Assembly (NCBI GenBank): GCA_002413745.1
Contig: DHXP01000073.1
Span: 70,572 to 134,571 of the forward strand
DNA from: Flavobacterium sp. UBA5153
Lineage (GTDB): Bacteria; Bacteroidota; Bacteroidia; Flavobacteriales; Flavobacteriaceae
Direction of reading: 5' to 3'
DNA length: 64,000 nucleotides
A model generated the notes under the pieces. It was not told where the DNA came from. It saw only the letters and a program-made list of their open reading frames with translations, and made no database searches. How positions within the stretch are numbered: position 1 is the first letter of the stretch; the number at the start of each line of letters is the position of its first letter. Made by a program: the position numbers and the translations under genes. Positions 26,734-37,017 of the stretch are shown here, in pieces.

Positions 26734-28776
26734 ATGAAATACATTTTCATCCTATTAATTTCAAGTGTGTTATCTAATGCTCAGGTAAAAATGGATCAAT
26801 TAAATCTTATGCCTTGGCCTCAAAGCATTAATTTGACTGATGGAACTTTTACTTTAAGCAAAAGTTTTAAAGTAAACATTACTGGTAATCCTAATCCGCG
26901 CATTTTTATTGGTACAACCCAGTTTTTAAGACGCTTGGGTGGGAGAACAGGTTTGTTTTTTGAACAAGATTATTTAACGAAAGTTAACGAAAATCCAGAA
27001 GCAGAGTTACAAATTAACTGTGTTCGAAATGGGAAAGTAGGATTATATGAAGAGGAGAGTTATCAATTAGACATTCAACCCAATAAAATAACTATTGATG
27101 CTACTACCGATTTAGGAGCGCTGCATGCTTTAGAAACATTATTGCAATTATTACAAAACAATAATAATTCCTATTATTTTCCAACTACCATAATTAATGA
27201 TTTTCCAAGATTTACCTGGAGAGGTTTGATGATAGATGTAGCAAGGCATTTTGAACCTGTAGATGTTATTAAGAGAAATCTTGACGCCATGGCTTCGATG
27301 AAAATGAATGTTTTTCATTGGCATTTATCAGATGACCAAGGCTGGAGAATTGAAATGAAGAAACATCCTAAACTAATTGAGATGGCTTCAGACGGGGATT
27401 ATTATACGCAAGAGGAAATAAAAAACATTGTAAAGTATGCAGATGAAAGAGGAATTCTGGTTGTTCCTGAAATAGACGTGCCAGGTCATGCTTCGGCAAT
27501 ACTGACTGCTTATCCTGAAATAGGAAGCAAAATAGGCAATGGAAAAATTACTTATGCAGTTGAAAGGAATTCAGGAATTTTTACTCCAACATTAGATCCT
27601 TCAAATCCCAAAACATATCAATTATTAAGTGAAATTTTCGATGAGGTCTGTCCACTATTCCCGGGTGGTTATTTTCATATTGGCGGTGATGAAAATCAAG
27701 GAAAGGATTGGGATGCAAATCCTAAAATACAAGAATTTAAGAAGAAAAATAAATTGGTTAACAATCATGAGTTGCAAACGTATTTTAATATGCAATTGAT
27801 CCCGATGCTTAAAAAGCATAATAAACAATTGATGGGTTGGGAAGAAATTATGACTGAAAACATGTCTAAAGATGCCATAATCCATGCTTGGAGAGGAACT
27901 AATGAAGGTCTTGACTCTGGTGGATCGCTTATCAAAGCGGCAAAAAGTGGTTTCAAAACAGTTTTGTCTAATGGGTATTATATTGATTTAATGCTTGGTG
28001 TGGAAAATCATTATTTGAATGACCCAATACCAAAAAACAGTATCCTTACTTCAGAAGAAAAAGCCAGAATATTAGGAGGTGAAGCAACCATGTGGAGCGA
28101 ACTTGTAACGCCTTTAAACATAGATTCAAGAATTTGGCCACGAACAGCCGCTATAGCTGAACGTTTATGGTCCAATGAAAATGTTACCGACATGAATAGC
28201 CTGCTCAAAAGACTAAAAACTATTTCATTCAGATTAGAAGAACTAGGAATTACACACATTAGAAACAAAGAAGTAATTTTAAGAAACATTAGCAACAATG
28301 AAAAAACAAATGCATTAGAAAATTTTTCGAATATTTGTGAACCGCTAAAAATATATTCGCGCAATAGTGGCGGAACAAAATATAAAACGTATTCCCCATT
28401 CACTTTATTTGCTGATGCTTGTACTCCAGATGCTGCTGATGCCTTGGCTTTTGATATAGCCGTGAATCATTATTTAGACAATAAAAACATAGAAAATCAG
28501 ATTTTTATAACTGATTTCTTAAAAAAATGGATCACCATGAATAGTGATTTAATAAATTTAAGTGCTAATGCTCCGCTGGTTCAACCGCTTTTGCCACTAT
28601 CAAAAAGTTTAAGCGATTTGTCTCAACAACTTTTACTGATAATAGACAAAAAACAGTCAGTGAATTTAGCGGTATTAAATGATCTATTGGAACAATGTGA
28701 TTCTAAAAAGCATGCCGATGTGGAATTGGCAATTTATAGTAGTTTAAAAAAATTATTGCAAGGATTACAATCTTAG
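26734..28776 (+). CDS. Beta-N-acetylhexosaminidase, GH20, exported
   Basis: A 680-residue glycosidase with a signal peptide (1-16). A GH20b-type N-terminal domain (about 20-150) precedes the catalytic TIM barrel, which starts at FTWRGLMIDVARHF. The catalytic D319-E320 pair lies in FHIGGDEN, where Asp polarises the substrate acetamido group and Glu is the acid/base. WHLSDDQGWRIE (196-207) and VPEIDVPGHA are also hallmarks. A helical C-terminal region (about 520-680) is of unknown role. The enzyme removes terminal GlcNAc or GalNAc from chito-oligosaccharides or glycans in the periplasm, feeding the transporter and NagB encoded next to it. Confidence 0.95.
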   Translation: MKYIFILLISSVLSNAQVKMDQLNLMPWPQSINLTDGTFTLSKSFKVNITGNPNPRIFIGTTQFLRRLGGRTGLFFEQDYLTKVNENPEAELQINCVRNGKVGLYEEESYQLDIQPNKITIDATTDLGALHALETLLQLLQNNNNSYYFPTTIINDFPRFTWRGLMIDVARHFEPVDVIKRNLDAMASMKMNVFHWHLSDDQGWRIEMKKHPKLIEMASDGDYYTQEEIKNIVKYADERGILVVPEIDVPGHASAILTAYPEIGSKIGNGKITYAVERNSGIFTPTLDPSNPKTYQLLSEIFDEVCPLFPGGYFHIGGDENQGKDWDANPKIQEFKKKNKLVNNHELQTYFNMQLIPMLKKHNKQLMGWEEIMTENMSKDAIIHAWRGTNEGLDSGGSLIKAAKSGFKTVLSNGYYIDLMLGVENHYLNDPIPKNSILTSEEKARILGGEATMWSELVTPLNIDSRIWPRTAAIAERLWSNENVTDMNSLLKRLKTISFRLEELGITHIRNKEVILRNISNNEKTNALENFSNICEPLKIYSRNSGGTKYKTYSPFTLFADACTPDAADALAFDIAVNHYLDNKNIENQIFITDFLKKWITMNSDLINLSANAPLVQPLLPLSKSLSDLSQQLLLIIDKKQSVNLAVLNDLLEQCDSKKHADVELAIYSSLKKLLQGLQS

Positions 28777-28944
28777 ATTCAATACATAAATGCAACTTTT
28801 ATTTTTTTATTTCAAAATTTCACGAATAAATGCAATTTTTGGGGAGTGTATTAATTTGTTGAATCTAGGAAAGATAGCATCATAAACTTAGTAATCTTTT
28901 GGTAGTTTTCTTATTAAAGAAATCCAAAAATAAAAGCATACACT

Positions 28945-30354
28945 TTATTTAAGAAAATCCTCAAAGTTAGTTTCAAACAAGTTAGCAAAGGCGTTGTTTA
29001 TTATTTCGTTTTTGTTTAGAATTATAGTTCTATTAATTTTTGTTATAGCCCATTTTGCCCTTAAATTTTCAAAATTATTGCAACGGTATTCTTGGATATC
29101 TCCAAATTTATATTTTGAAAGTAATTCTTTCCATTTGGTTTGATTGGCATCAAGATTAATGGCTATGAATTGATAATCCGGATGACGTAATTTGAATGCA
29201 ATTGCCTTTTTATGAGCTGATGCTAAATTAGTTTCTGCATTTTCGGTATAAAAGAAAATAACGGTTTTCTTTTTCAATAATGAATTCGATGAGACTATTT
29301 GTCCATTCAAATCAATCAACTTTACTTCTGGCAACTTATTTCCGGGTTTTAAAAGTTGGATAGCATGACCAATTTTTAAAATTTCATTTTTAGCGCTTTT
29401 ATCAGTAGAATATTTGCGGTAGGTTTCTAAAAAAGCCTGATCATTTACCATATTTTGGTCTTCAAGTAGATAATTGAAAGCAATGGTGTTAAAAACAGCA
29501 TTCTTCACTCTCTCATTTTTTAGGAGTGTATCGGCAATATTTAGCTTATTAATATTGGAGTTTAATGCCTTATCAATAGCATTATAATGATTGTGATCTT
29601 TGATTTCTGCCAAATTATTCAATAAATTAGTGAGGTAAACAACAAATGGTGAAAAAGTGGTTAACTTGACATTATTGAAATCGATATTTTTGCGATAATC
29701 ATAATAATTTTTGGGGAGTTTGTCAAAATTATCTTCACCGGTTTGGAGCTTGTGAATTTTTGGATAAATCTCTTTTTTAGAATAGTAATGAAAATCGATC
29801 AGGGCTCTTGCATAAGCATCGAATGCCTCATTCCATTTAATTTTCTTTTTCTTTGTAAGATAAAATTGCTCGTCTAATTTATAGGAGGAATCAATTGTTG
29901 CACTAAATTTATCAATTTCGTAATCAAAAATTGGCAACATTTTGTTTTTATCAGTTTCGTTTTTGAGATACATTTCCATTAAAAAATTATTTTTTTGGTC
30001 GCCACGACCACAAAAAACAATCGATTCATCAAAATCTTTCGGATTGATGCGTACCATTAGACTATCATTTTTATCAAAATAAACATATTGAAATTCAGGG
30101 TCATACCTAAAAGTATAAAGTCCAGAAGCAAGTGAATCAAATTTAATGAAAAAGGTGTTGTTTTTTTGGAGTGCAATCGTGTCAAGTACTTCGGAATCCT
30201 TACAAAACAAGACGTATCGGTGGGTAGGATTAATAATTTCACCTCCAAAGTAAGCGGAATAATCATTGCCTTTAAATCCTTTATTACAAGAACTAAACAA
30301 TAAAATAATTATTGACACAAACAATAATTGACCAAAAACTTTAATTATATTCAT
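28945..30354 (-). CDS. Lipoprotein with degenerate thioredoxin-like domain
   Basis: A 469-residue lipoprotein: signal peptide with lipobox FSSC and lipidated C23. An N-terminal beta domain (about 30-120) resembles the DUF4369-type region often found before TlpA-like domains in Bacteroidota, followed by a helical middle part. The C-terminal domain (about 340-469) resembles TlpA/AhpC thioredoxins (LPEVKLIDLNGQ, then a strand VIFFYTENAE). The redox CxxC motif is missing, with ENAETNLAS where it should lie, so a disulfide reductase role is unlikely. It is a single-gene unit with a promoter box (TATTTTTG) at 30377-30384. Function unknown. Confidence 0.8.
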   Translation of the reverse strand: MNIIKVFGQLLFVSIIILLFSSCNKGFKGNDYSAYFGGEIINPTHRYVLFCKDSEVLDTIALQKNNTFFIKFDSLASGLYTFRYDPEFQYVYFDKNDSLMVRINPKDFDESIVFCGRGDQKNNFLMEMYLKNETDKNKMLPIFDYEIDKFSATIDSSYKLDEQFYLTKKKKIKWNEAFDAYARALIDFHYYSKKEIYPKIHKLQTGEDNFDKLPKNYYDYRKNIDFNNVKLTTFSPFVVYLTNLLNNLAEIKDHNHYNAIDKALNSNINKLNIADTLLKNERVKNAVFNTIAFNYLLEDQNMVNDQAFLETYRKYSTDKSAKNEILKIGHAIQLLKPGNKLPEVKLIDLNGQIVSSNSLLKKKTVIFFYTENAETNLASAHKKAIAFKLRHPDYQFIAINLDANQTKWKELLSKYKFGDIQEYRCNNFENLRAKWAITKINRTIILNKNEIINNAFANLFETNFEDFLK

Positions 30355-30376
30355 GTAATAGTGTCATTTGGGTATA

Positions 30377-30384
30377 CAAAAATA
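30377..30384 (-). promoter_or_regulatory. Promoter -7 box (TATTTTTG) for the thioredoxin-like lipoprotein
   Basis: TATTTTTG on the minus strand, 22 nt before the ATG at 30354. Confidence 0.45.
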
Positions 30385-30446
30385 TTCAGACCATTTCAAT
30401 TATACTGTTAATGCACCGTTAAATATAACTTGTGATAAATGTGTAA

Positions 30447-32126
<1,680 letters not shown>

Positions 32127-32150
32127 ACCCTTCCATTAAATATAAAAAAA

Positions 32151-32180
32151 GCCCGCTACAATAATAATAGCGGGCTTTTT
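32151..32180 (+). terminator. Terminator after ABC-F gene
   Basis: Stem gcccgcta (32151-32158) with tagcgggc (32168-32175), a 9-nt loop and a T run. An A run on the other side allows it to serve the converging small lipoprotein gene too. Confidence 0.9.
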
Positions 32181-32194
32181 TATAAGTAATTTTA

Positions 32195-32368
32195 TTATTT
32201 CTTTCCTATAATTTTGCTTATTACAAAAACAACGATTGCCAGTATTGCAACTACAATAAAAATTCCAACACCCATTCCTGCTTTAAATATACCTTCAACT
32301 ATTGCACAACTTGTGAATGATATCAATACGATCAAAAGCATTACTATTCTTGTTAATTTGTTTTGCAT
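32195..32368 (-). CDS. 57-aa membrane lipoprotein
   Basis: A short gene of 57 codons from ATG at 32368 to TAA at 32195. The protein begins MQNKLTRIVMLLIVLISFTSC, so C21 is a likely lipidation site. After AIVEGIFKAGMGVGIF comes a strongly hydrophobic helix (about 36-52) and a basic end SKIIGKK. I recall similar proteins of 50-60 residues with a GIFKAGMG-like motif in Flavobacteria, sometimes mislabelled phosphatidate cytidylyltransferase. It would sit in the inner membrane. It is monocistronic and its function is unknown. Confidence 0.75.
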   Translation of the reverse strand: MQNKLTRIVMLLIVLISFTSCAIVEGIFKAGMGVGIFIVVAILAIVVFVISKIIGKK

Positions 32369-32635
32369 GATTTCTTGGTTTTAAATTTTTACTTAACAAT
32401 GTCTGGAAACGATTTTTTAAAGGCTTTTAAAAACATAAAGATATTAAAATTGATTAAAGAACTTGTTACATAATTTTTTTAATATTTAATATAATTTTTG
32501 ATTGTTTGAAATAATGTGAACATCGGTTATTCCATTAAGATTTATTTAAAATTCAAAAAATGATTTAAAACTTCAGTATTTTTTTAATTCAAAAAATTCT
32601 CAACTAATAATTTATATTTCCTAACTCATAATTCC

Positions 32636-32643
32636 TATATTTG
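32636..32643 (+). promoter_or_regulatory. Promoter -7 box (TATATTTG) for pyrR-pyrB
   Basis: TATATTTG, 23 nt before the pyrR ATG. There is no terminator/antiterminator structure between box and gene, so PyrR-type attenuation is not seen here. Confidence 0.6.
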
Positions 32644-32666
32644 TATTCCAAACACAACACTTCATT

Positions 32667-33209
32667 ATGAGTCAAAAAGTATTGCTCACTTCAAAGGAAG
32701 TCAATATCATTCTGCATCGTTTGGCCTGTCAGTTAATCGAAAAACACCTAGATTTTTCGGACACGATTTTGGTTGGTATTCAACCACGTGGCACTTTCTT
32801 GGCAGAACGATTAAAGGATTTGTTGGAGAAAGAATATAATATTCCAAAGATTGCTTTGGGTTATCTCGACATCACTTTCTTCAGAGACGATTTCCGCAGA
32901 ACCAACAAGCCATTGGAAGCTAACAAAACCCAAATAGATTTTATCGTCGAAAACAAAAAAGTCGTTTTTATAGACGATGTTTTATATACAGGTCGAAGTA
33001 TTCGGTCGGCTTTGACTGCCATTCAATCCTTTGGAAGACCTTCTGAAATTGAATTGTTGGTTCTCATTGACCGTCGTTTCAGTCGCCATTTGCCCATTCA
33101 GCCCGATTATCGAGGTCGTCAGGTAGATGCAATAAACAACGAGAAAGTAAAGGTTTGCTGGAAGGAACAAGACGGCGAAGATGCCGTTTATTTAATCAAT
33201 AACAAGTAA
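32667..33209 (+). CDS. pyrR: PyrR: pyrimidine regulator / uracil phosphoribosyltransferase
   Basis: A 180-residue phosphoribosyltransferase-fold protein. The PRPP-binding loop is VVFIDDVLYTGRSIRSAL (about 94-111). GIQPRGTFLAERL, YLDITFFRDDF and LIDRRFSRHLPIQPDYRGR are PyrR-type segments. In Bacillus PyrR binds pyr mRNA to control attenuation and has weak UPRTase activity. Here it is translationally close to pyrB (5-bp gap), supporting a pyrimidine role. RNA-binding control is not supported by any visible leader structure, so it may act mainly as an enzyme. Confidence 0.94.
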   Translation: MSQKVLLTSKEVNIILHRLACQLIEKHLDFSDTILVGIQPRGTFLAERLKDLLEKEYNIPKIALGYLDITFFRDDFRRTNKPLEANKTQIDFIVENKKVVFIDDVLYTGRSIRSALTAIQSFGRPSEIELLVLIDRRFSRHLPIQPDYRGRQVDAINNEKVKVCWKEQDGEDAVYLINNK

Positions 33210-33214
33210 TAAAA

Positions 33215-34141
33215 ATGAGCGAGCTAAGTGTAAATCATTTGTTGGGCATAAAATACATCAACAAGAAAGATATTGACCTCATTTTTGAAACTGCCGATCA
33301 TTTTAAAGAAGTCATCAATCGTCCCATAAAAAAAGTGCCTTCACTTCGAGACATTACGATTGCCAACATCTTTTTTGAAAACAGTACAAGAACAAGACTT
33401 TCTTTTGAATTAGCCCAGAAAAGACTGTCCGCGGATGTAATCAGTTTTTCGGCAGCACAATCTTCGGTAAAAAAAGGGGAAACCCTGATTGATACCGTAA
33501 ACAATATCCTTTCCATGAAAGTGGATATGGTGGTAATGCGACATTCAAGTCCCGGTGCGGCTCATTTTTTGTCTCAAAATGTGAAAGCAAGTATCGTCAA
33601 TGCTGGAGATGGGGCACATGAACATCCGACGCAAGCTTTATTGGACAGTTATACCATAAGAGAAAAACTAGGCGATGTGGCCGGAAAAAAAGTGGTTATT
33701 GTAGGCGATGTTTTGCATTCCAGAGTGGCACTTTCCAATATTTATGCCTTGCAAATGCAAGGCGCAGAAGTAAAAGTTTGTGGACCAAAAACGCTAATTC
33801 CAAGACATATAGAGTCACTTGGAGTAACGGTAGAACCTAATATGCGTAAAGCACTCGAATGGTGTGATGTAGCTAATATGTTGAGAGTTCAAAACGAAAG
33901 GATGGACGTGAATTATTTCCCTTCAACACGGGAATATGCACAACAATATGGACTGGACAAAACATTGCTGGATTCGCTAAATAAAGAAATAATAATTATG
34001 CACCCGGGTCCAATAAATCGTGGTGTGGAAATCACTTCAGATGTTGCCGACTCGAAACAATCGGTGATTTTAAATCAAGTAGAAAATGGTGTGGCAATTA
34101 GAATGGCAGTAATTTATTTATTGGCATCAAAAATTCAGTAA
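33215..34141 (+). CDS. pyrB: Aspartate carbamoyltransferase catalytic chain
   Basis: A 308-residue enzyme that joins carbamoyl phosphate to aspartate, the committed step of pyrimidine synthesis. The carbamoyl-phosphate motif FFENSTRTRLSFELA (about 51-65), the HEHPTQALLD segment (about 132-141) and HPGPINRGVEI near the C-terminus are all intact. Length is normal for the catalytic subunit. No pyrI regulatory chain is adjacent. It is the second gene of the pyrR-pyrB unit, 5 bp after pyrR. Confidence 0.97.
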   Translation: MSELSVNHLLGIKYINKKDIDLIFETADHFKEVINRPIKKVPSLRDITIANIFFENSTRTRLSFELAQKRLSADVISFSAAQSSVKKGETLIDTVNNILSMKVDMVVMRHSSPGAAHFLSQNVKASIVNAGDGAHEHPTQALLDSYTIREKLGDVAGKKVVIVGDVLHSRVALSNIYALQMQGAEVKVCGPKTLIPRHIESLGVTVEPNMRKALEWCDVANMLRVQNERMDVNYFPSTREYAQQYGLDKTLLDSLNKEIIIMHPGPINRGVEITSDVADSKQSVILNQVENGVAIRMAVIYLLASKIQ

Positions 34142-34212
34142 ATTTTACAACAATTGGTTTGTTATAACTGATATATTCTTTGTAAATTAGCAAAAACACT
34201 AAATTTACCATT

Positions 34213-34545
34213 ATGAAAGTAGAACAAAAGGGACATACTGTTATAATAAAAGATACTCAAGGTGATTTGGTTTCATTTCGTTTAAAACTGACACACGAAT
34301 ATAAAACATTCCAAAAGAATAATATTGTTGTTGATCTTAGACCACATAAGGTACTTTCGATAAAAGAAATTGATAGTTTTTTACCGCTTTCAAAAACACA
34401 CAAAAAATCCAAAAAATCATTTGTTATTGTGACTTCGGAACTTGATTTTAATGCTGTTTCTCACAAATTGGCTGTTGTCAGATCTTTGCAAGAAGCACAC
34501 GATATTATTGAGATGGAAGAAATTGAACGTGATTTGGGCTTTTAA
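34213..34545 (+). CDS. Small STAS-like protein upstream of RNase Z
   Basis: A 110-residue cytoplasmic protein. The N-terminal half is beta-rich (GHTVIIKDTQGDLVSFRLKL). The C-terminal half alternates strand and helix (KSFVIVTSELDF, then LAVVRSLQEAHDIIEMEE). The pattern resembles STAS/anti-sigma antagonist folds, but I see no conserved phospho-serine, so this is tentative. In Flavobacteria a gene of this type commonly precedes rnz, and annotations sometimes wrongly copy the name ribonuclease Z. It lies 71 bp after pyrB and 94 bp before rnz. Function unknown. Confidence 0.8.
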   Translation: MKVEQKGHTVIIKDTQGDLVSFRLKLTHEYKTFQKNNIVVDLRPHKVLSIKEIDSFLPLSKTHKKSKKSFVIVTSELDFNAVSHKLAVVRSLQEAHDIIEMEEIERDLGF

Positions 34546-34639
34546 AAAGCTTAATCGTTTATTCGTTTAACTGTTTAATCGAATGAAATCCACCTTATTA
34601 ATCAACGATTAAACAAATAAACAAATAACCGCATAAACT

Positions 34640-35545
34640 TTGAATTTAACAATACTCGGCTGTTATGCCGCAACACCTCGAACTTTTACCAATCCAACTT
34701 CACAGGTTTTAGAAATTAAGAATAGATTATTTCTAATTGATTGTGGCGAAGGTACGCAAGTACAGCTGCGCAAAAATAAAATCAGGTTTTCGAGAATCAA
34801 TCATATTATGATTTCGCATTTACATGGGGATCATTTTTTTGGTTTGGTAGGCTTGGTTTCTACCTTTATGTTGCTCAATCGAACAACCGACTTGCATATT
34901 TATGGTCCAAAAGGAATCAAGGAAATTATTAATCTACAATTACGATTATCAAATTCTTGGCCTAATTATGGTTTGTTTTTTCACGAACTGGTATCCACTG
35001 AAAGTGAAATTATTTTTGAAGATGACAAGGTGATTGTAAGAACGATTCCACTAAAGCACAGGATTTACACCAATGGATTCTTGTTCCAGGAAAAAATCAG
35101 AGAACGAAAGTTGGACCTGAATGCCGTTCAAAACTATGAAATTGACAAATGTTATTACCAAAAAATTAAAAACGGGAAAGACATTATTTTAGAAGACGGC
35201 AGAGTTATTGAAAATCATAAATTGACATTTGACCCAATTCCGCCAATGAGTTATGCCTTTTGTTCGGATACGGCTTACGATGAGAGTATCATTCCCATTA
35301 TAAATGAAGTCGATGTTCTGTATCACGAATCTACTTTTCTGGATTCAGAAGAAGTTTTAGCAGGAAAAACGATGCATTCAACGGCAAAAGAAGCGGCAAC
35401 AATTGCTTTGAAAGCGAATGTGAAACAATTGGTATTGGGACATTATTCCACTCGATATGAAAGTCTTGAACTTTTTAAGGAGCAAGCCGAAACCATTTTT
35501 CCGAATATCCTTTTGGCCGATGATGGAAAATCATTTGAATTTTGA
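34640..35545 (+). CDS. rnz: Ribonuclease Z, TTG start
   Basis: A 301-residue metallo-beta-lactamase-fold endonuclease that trims tRNA 3' ends. Zinc ligands lie in SHLHGDHFFGL (about 53-63), the His of PLKHRIYTNGF, SDTAYDE and GHYSTRY; the HEST motif is also present. The protein starts LTILGCYAATPRT, the normal RNase Z N-terminus, but the codon at that place is TTG and no ATG is available nearby. Length and N-terminus are otherwise standard, so TTG initiation is most likely. It probably shares a transcript with the small STAS-like gene. Confidence 0.93.
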   Translation: MNLTILGCYAATPRTFTNPTSQVLEIKNRLFLIDCGEGTQVQLRKNKIRFSRINHIMISHLHGDHFFGLVGLVSTFMLLNRTTDLHIYGPKGIKEIINLQLRLSNSWPNYGLFFHELVSTESEIIFEDDKVIVRTIPLKHRIYTNGFLFQEKIRERKLDLNAVQNYEIDKCYYQKIKNGKDIILEDGRVIENHKLTFDPIPPMSYAFCSDTAYDESIIPIINEVDVLYHESTFLDSEEVLAGKTMHSTAKEAATIALKANVKQLVLGHYSTRYESLELFKEQAETIFPNILLADDGKSFEF

Positions 35546-35640
35546 TTTATAATAATATTGAAGGTCTTTACAATTGAATGCCTTGACAACATACCTTTAT
35601 GAATAAATAACAGTTCATCGCGTACAGTGTAAACTCCTCC

Positions 35641-35710
35641 ATTTGTCACGCTGGAAGCGTCTCAAAGTATGCGAGAGCAACATAATTTAGACGCTTCCAG
35701 CGTGACAAAT
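35641..35710. repeat. 22-bp inverted repeat (REP-like palindrome)
   Basis: Perfect 22-bp arms at 35641-35662 and 35689-35710 (core gtcacgctggaagcgtct) flank a 26-nt loop. The GC-rich core stands out from AT-rich surroundings. Related palindromes with gtcacgctg/gtcatgctg cores are scattered in Bacteroidota genomes as REP-like elements. It lies between rnz and pdxH and may also act as an mRNA-stabilising or terminating structure. Confidence 0.75.
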
Positions 35711-35789
35711 AACAAGAATAATACATTTGCGGTAAACTCTTTTATGATGATAAGTTTGCTTATTTTTGTAAATAAAGAAAGAAACACAA

Positions 35790-36434
35790 ATGAAAGATAT
35801 AGGCAATTACAGAAAATCGTATGAAAAAAGCGAACTTCTTGAAACAAGTATTCCAGAAGATCCAATCAATTTATTCAATAGATGGTTTCACGAAGTAGAG
35901 GATTTTGGAGGAGTGGATGAAGTCAATGCGATGACGGTTTCGACTTTTGGGTTAGATGGTTTTCCGAAGTCTCGCGTCTTGCTTTTGAAACAATTCACTT
36001 ACGAAGGATTTATTTTTTATACCAATTACAATTCCGAAAAGGGCAGAGCCATTGCCAATAACCCGAATATTTGTCTTTCTTTTTATTGGCATTCACTCGA
36101 GCGTCAAGTAATTATAAAAGGTATTGCCGAGAAAACTTCGGAGAATATTTCCGATGGATATTTTGAATCCAGACCAACCGGAAGTAAGTTGGGCGCGATT
36201 GTTTCCAATCAAAGCGAAATAATTCCTTCCAGAACTGTTTTAGAAGACGGTTTGAAACAATTGGAAAAAGATTTCGAAGGAAAAGAAATTCCAAGACCGA
36301 AATATTGGGGCGGTTTTTTGATTCGTCCCGTAGAAGTTGAATTTTGGCAAGGTAGACCAAATAGATTACATGATAGAATTCGCTATCATTTGCAGGATGA
36401 TTATTCGTGGAAAATCGATAGATTGGCACCTTAA
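35790..36434 (+). CDS. pdxH: Pyridoxamine 5'-phosphate oxidase
   Basis: A 214-residue FMN enzyme that oxidises pyridoxamine or pyridoxine 5'-phosphate to pyridoxal 5'-phosphate. Diagnostic segments: GFPKSRVLLLKQF (FMN), FYTNYNSEKGRAIANNP, SFYWHSLERQVIIKG, and the C-terminal WGGFLIRPVEVEFWQGRPNRLHDRI. Length is normal. A TATTTTTG box at 35761-35768 precedes the ATG by 21 nt, so it appears to have its own promoter after the REP-like palindrome. Confidence 0.97.
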   Translation: MKDIGNYRKSYEKSELLETSIPEDPINLFNRWFHEVEDFGGVDEVNAMTVSTFGLDGFPKSRVLLLKQFTYEGFIFYTNYNSEKGRAIANNPNICLSFYWHSLERQVIIKGIAEKTSENISDGYFESRPTGSKLGAIVSNQSEIIPSRTVLEDGLKQLEKDFEGKEIPRPKYWGGFLIRPVEVEFWQGRPNRLHDRIRYHLQDDYSWKIDRLAP

Positions 36435-36619
36435 GAAATAGATTTTAATTCAATAATTCTTCCGTCTATTGGCGTATTTTTTATTTTTAGAATTTGAAAA
36501 ACCACACAATAATATAAGAAAATACATTAATTAATATTTATTTTGTGTATTTAAACGATTTTATTTGGTATTTAATCGATATATGTTGTAATATTGATAT
36601 AACAAATAAAAACAAAAGT

Positions 36620-36859
36620 TTTCAATTAGAAAGAATTTAAGAAGTTTGCCCCACAATCTACTTTAAAAACTTAACCTACTATTTTTAAAAAAAATAAATT
36701 GAGATTTTGTAGTTTGTCAATTGTGTTACACAAACAACTTCACCCCGAAAGTGATTTGTGTAACACAATTAAAAATAAATTTTTCAATTAGAAAGAATTT
36801 AAGAAGTTTGCCCCACAATCTGCTTTAAAAACTTAACCTGCTATTTTGAAAAAAAATAA
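36620..36859. repeat. Duplicated 78-bp non-coding unit
   Basis: Two copies at 36620-36697 and 36782-36859 differ at only three positions, 162 bp apart start to start. Each contains gaagtttgccccacaatct and an aactta segment that can pair back with aagttt. Two of the three differences change the same motif (ctact to ctgct) at both of its occurrences. There is no open reading frame of note. A terminator follows at 36884-36914. Candidates are tandem small RNAs or a mobile repeat. Confidence 0.75.
36719..36770. repeat. 16-bp inverted repeat between the two 78-bp copies
   Basis: Arms 36719-36734 (aattgtgttacacaaa) and 36755-36770 are perfectly complementary; the 20-nt loop can form a further short actt/aagt stem. 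It sits exactly in the spacer of the duplicated unit. Confidence 0.75.
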
Positions 36860-36883
36860 TTTTTTGGTTTATTAATTAGTTAT

Positions 36884-36914
36884 AAAAACCATCCCGCCAA
36901 GCGGGATGGTTTTT
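36884..36914 (+). terminator. Strong intrinsic terminator after the duplicated unit
   Basis: A 14-bp stem, arms 36884-36897 and 36901-36914, core ccatcccgc/gcgggatgg, with a 3-nt loop, ending in T. The nearest upstream gene, pdxH, ends 450 bp earlier, so the terminated transcript may be a non-coding RNA. Confidence 0.85.
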
Positions 36915-37017
36915 CTATTTATAAGGAATATTTTTTTATTTTAATTTGAATATCTTAATTTATCATTAGATTTACCCAATAGATAGGATGGTTTTTTAAA
37001 TTAAATCTAAAATTAGT

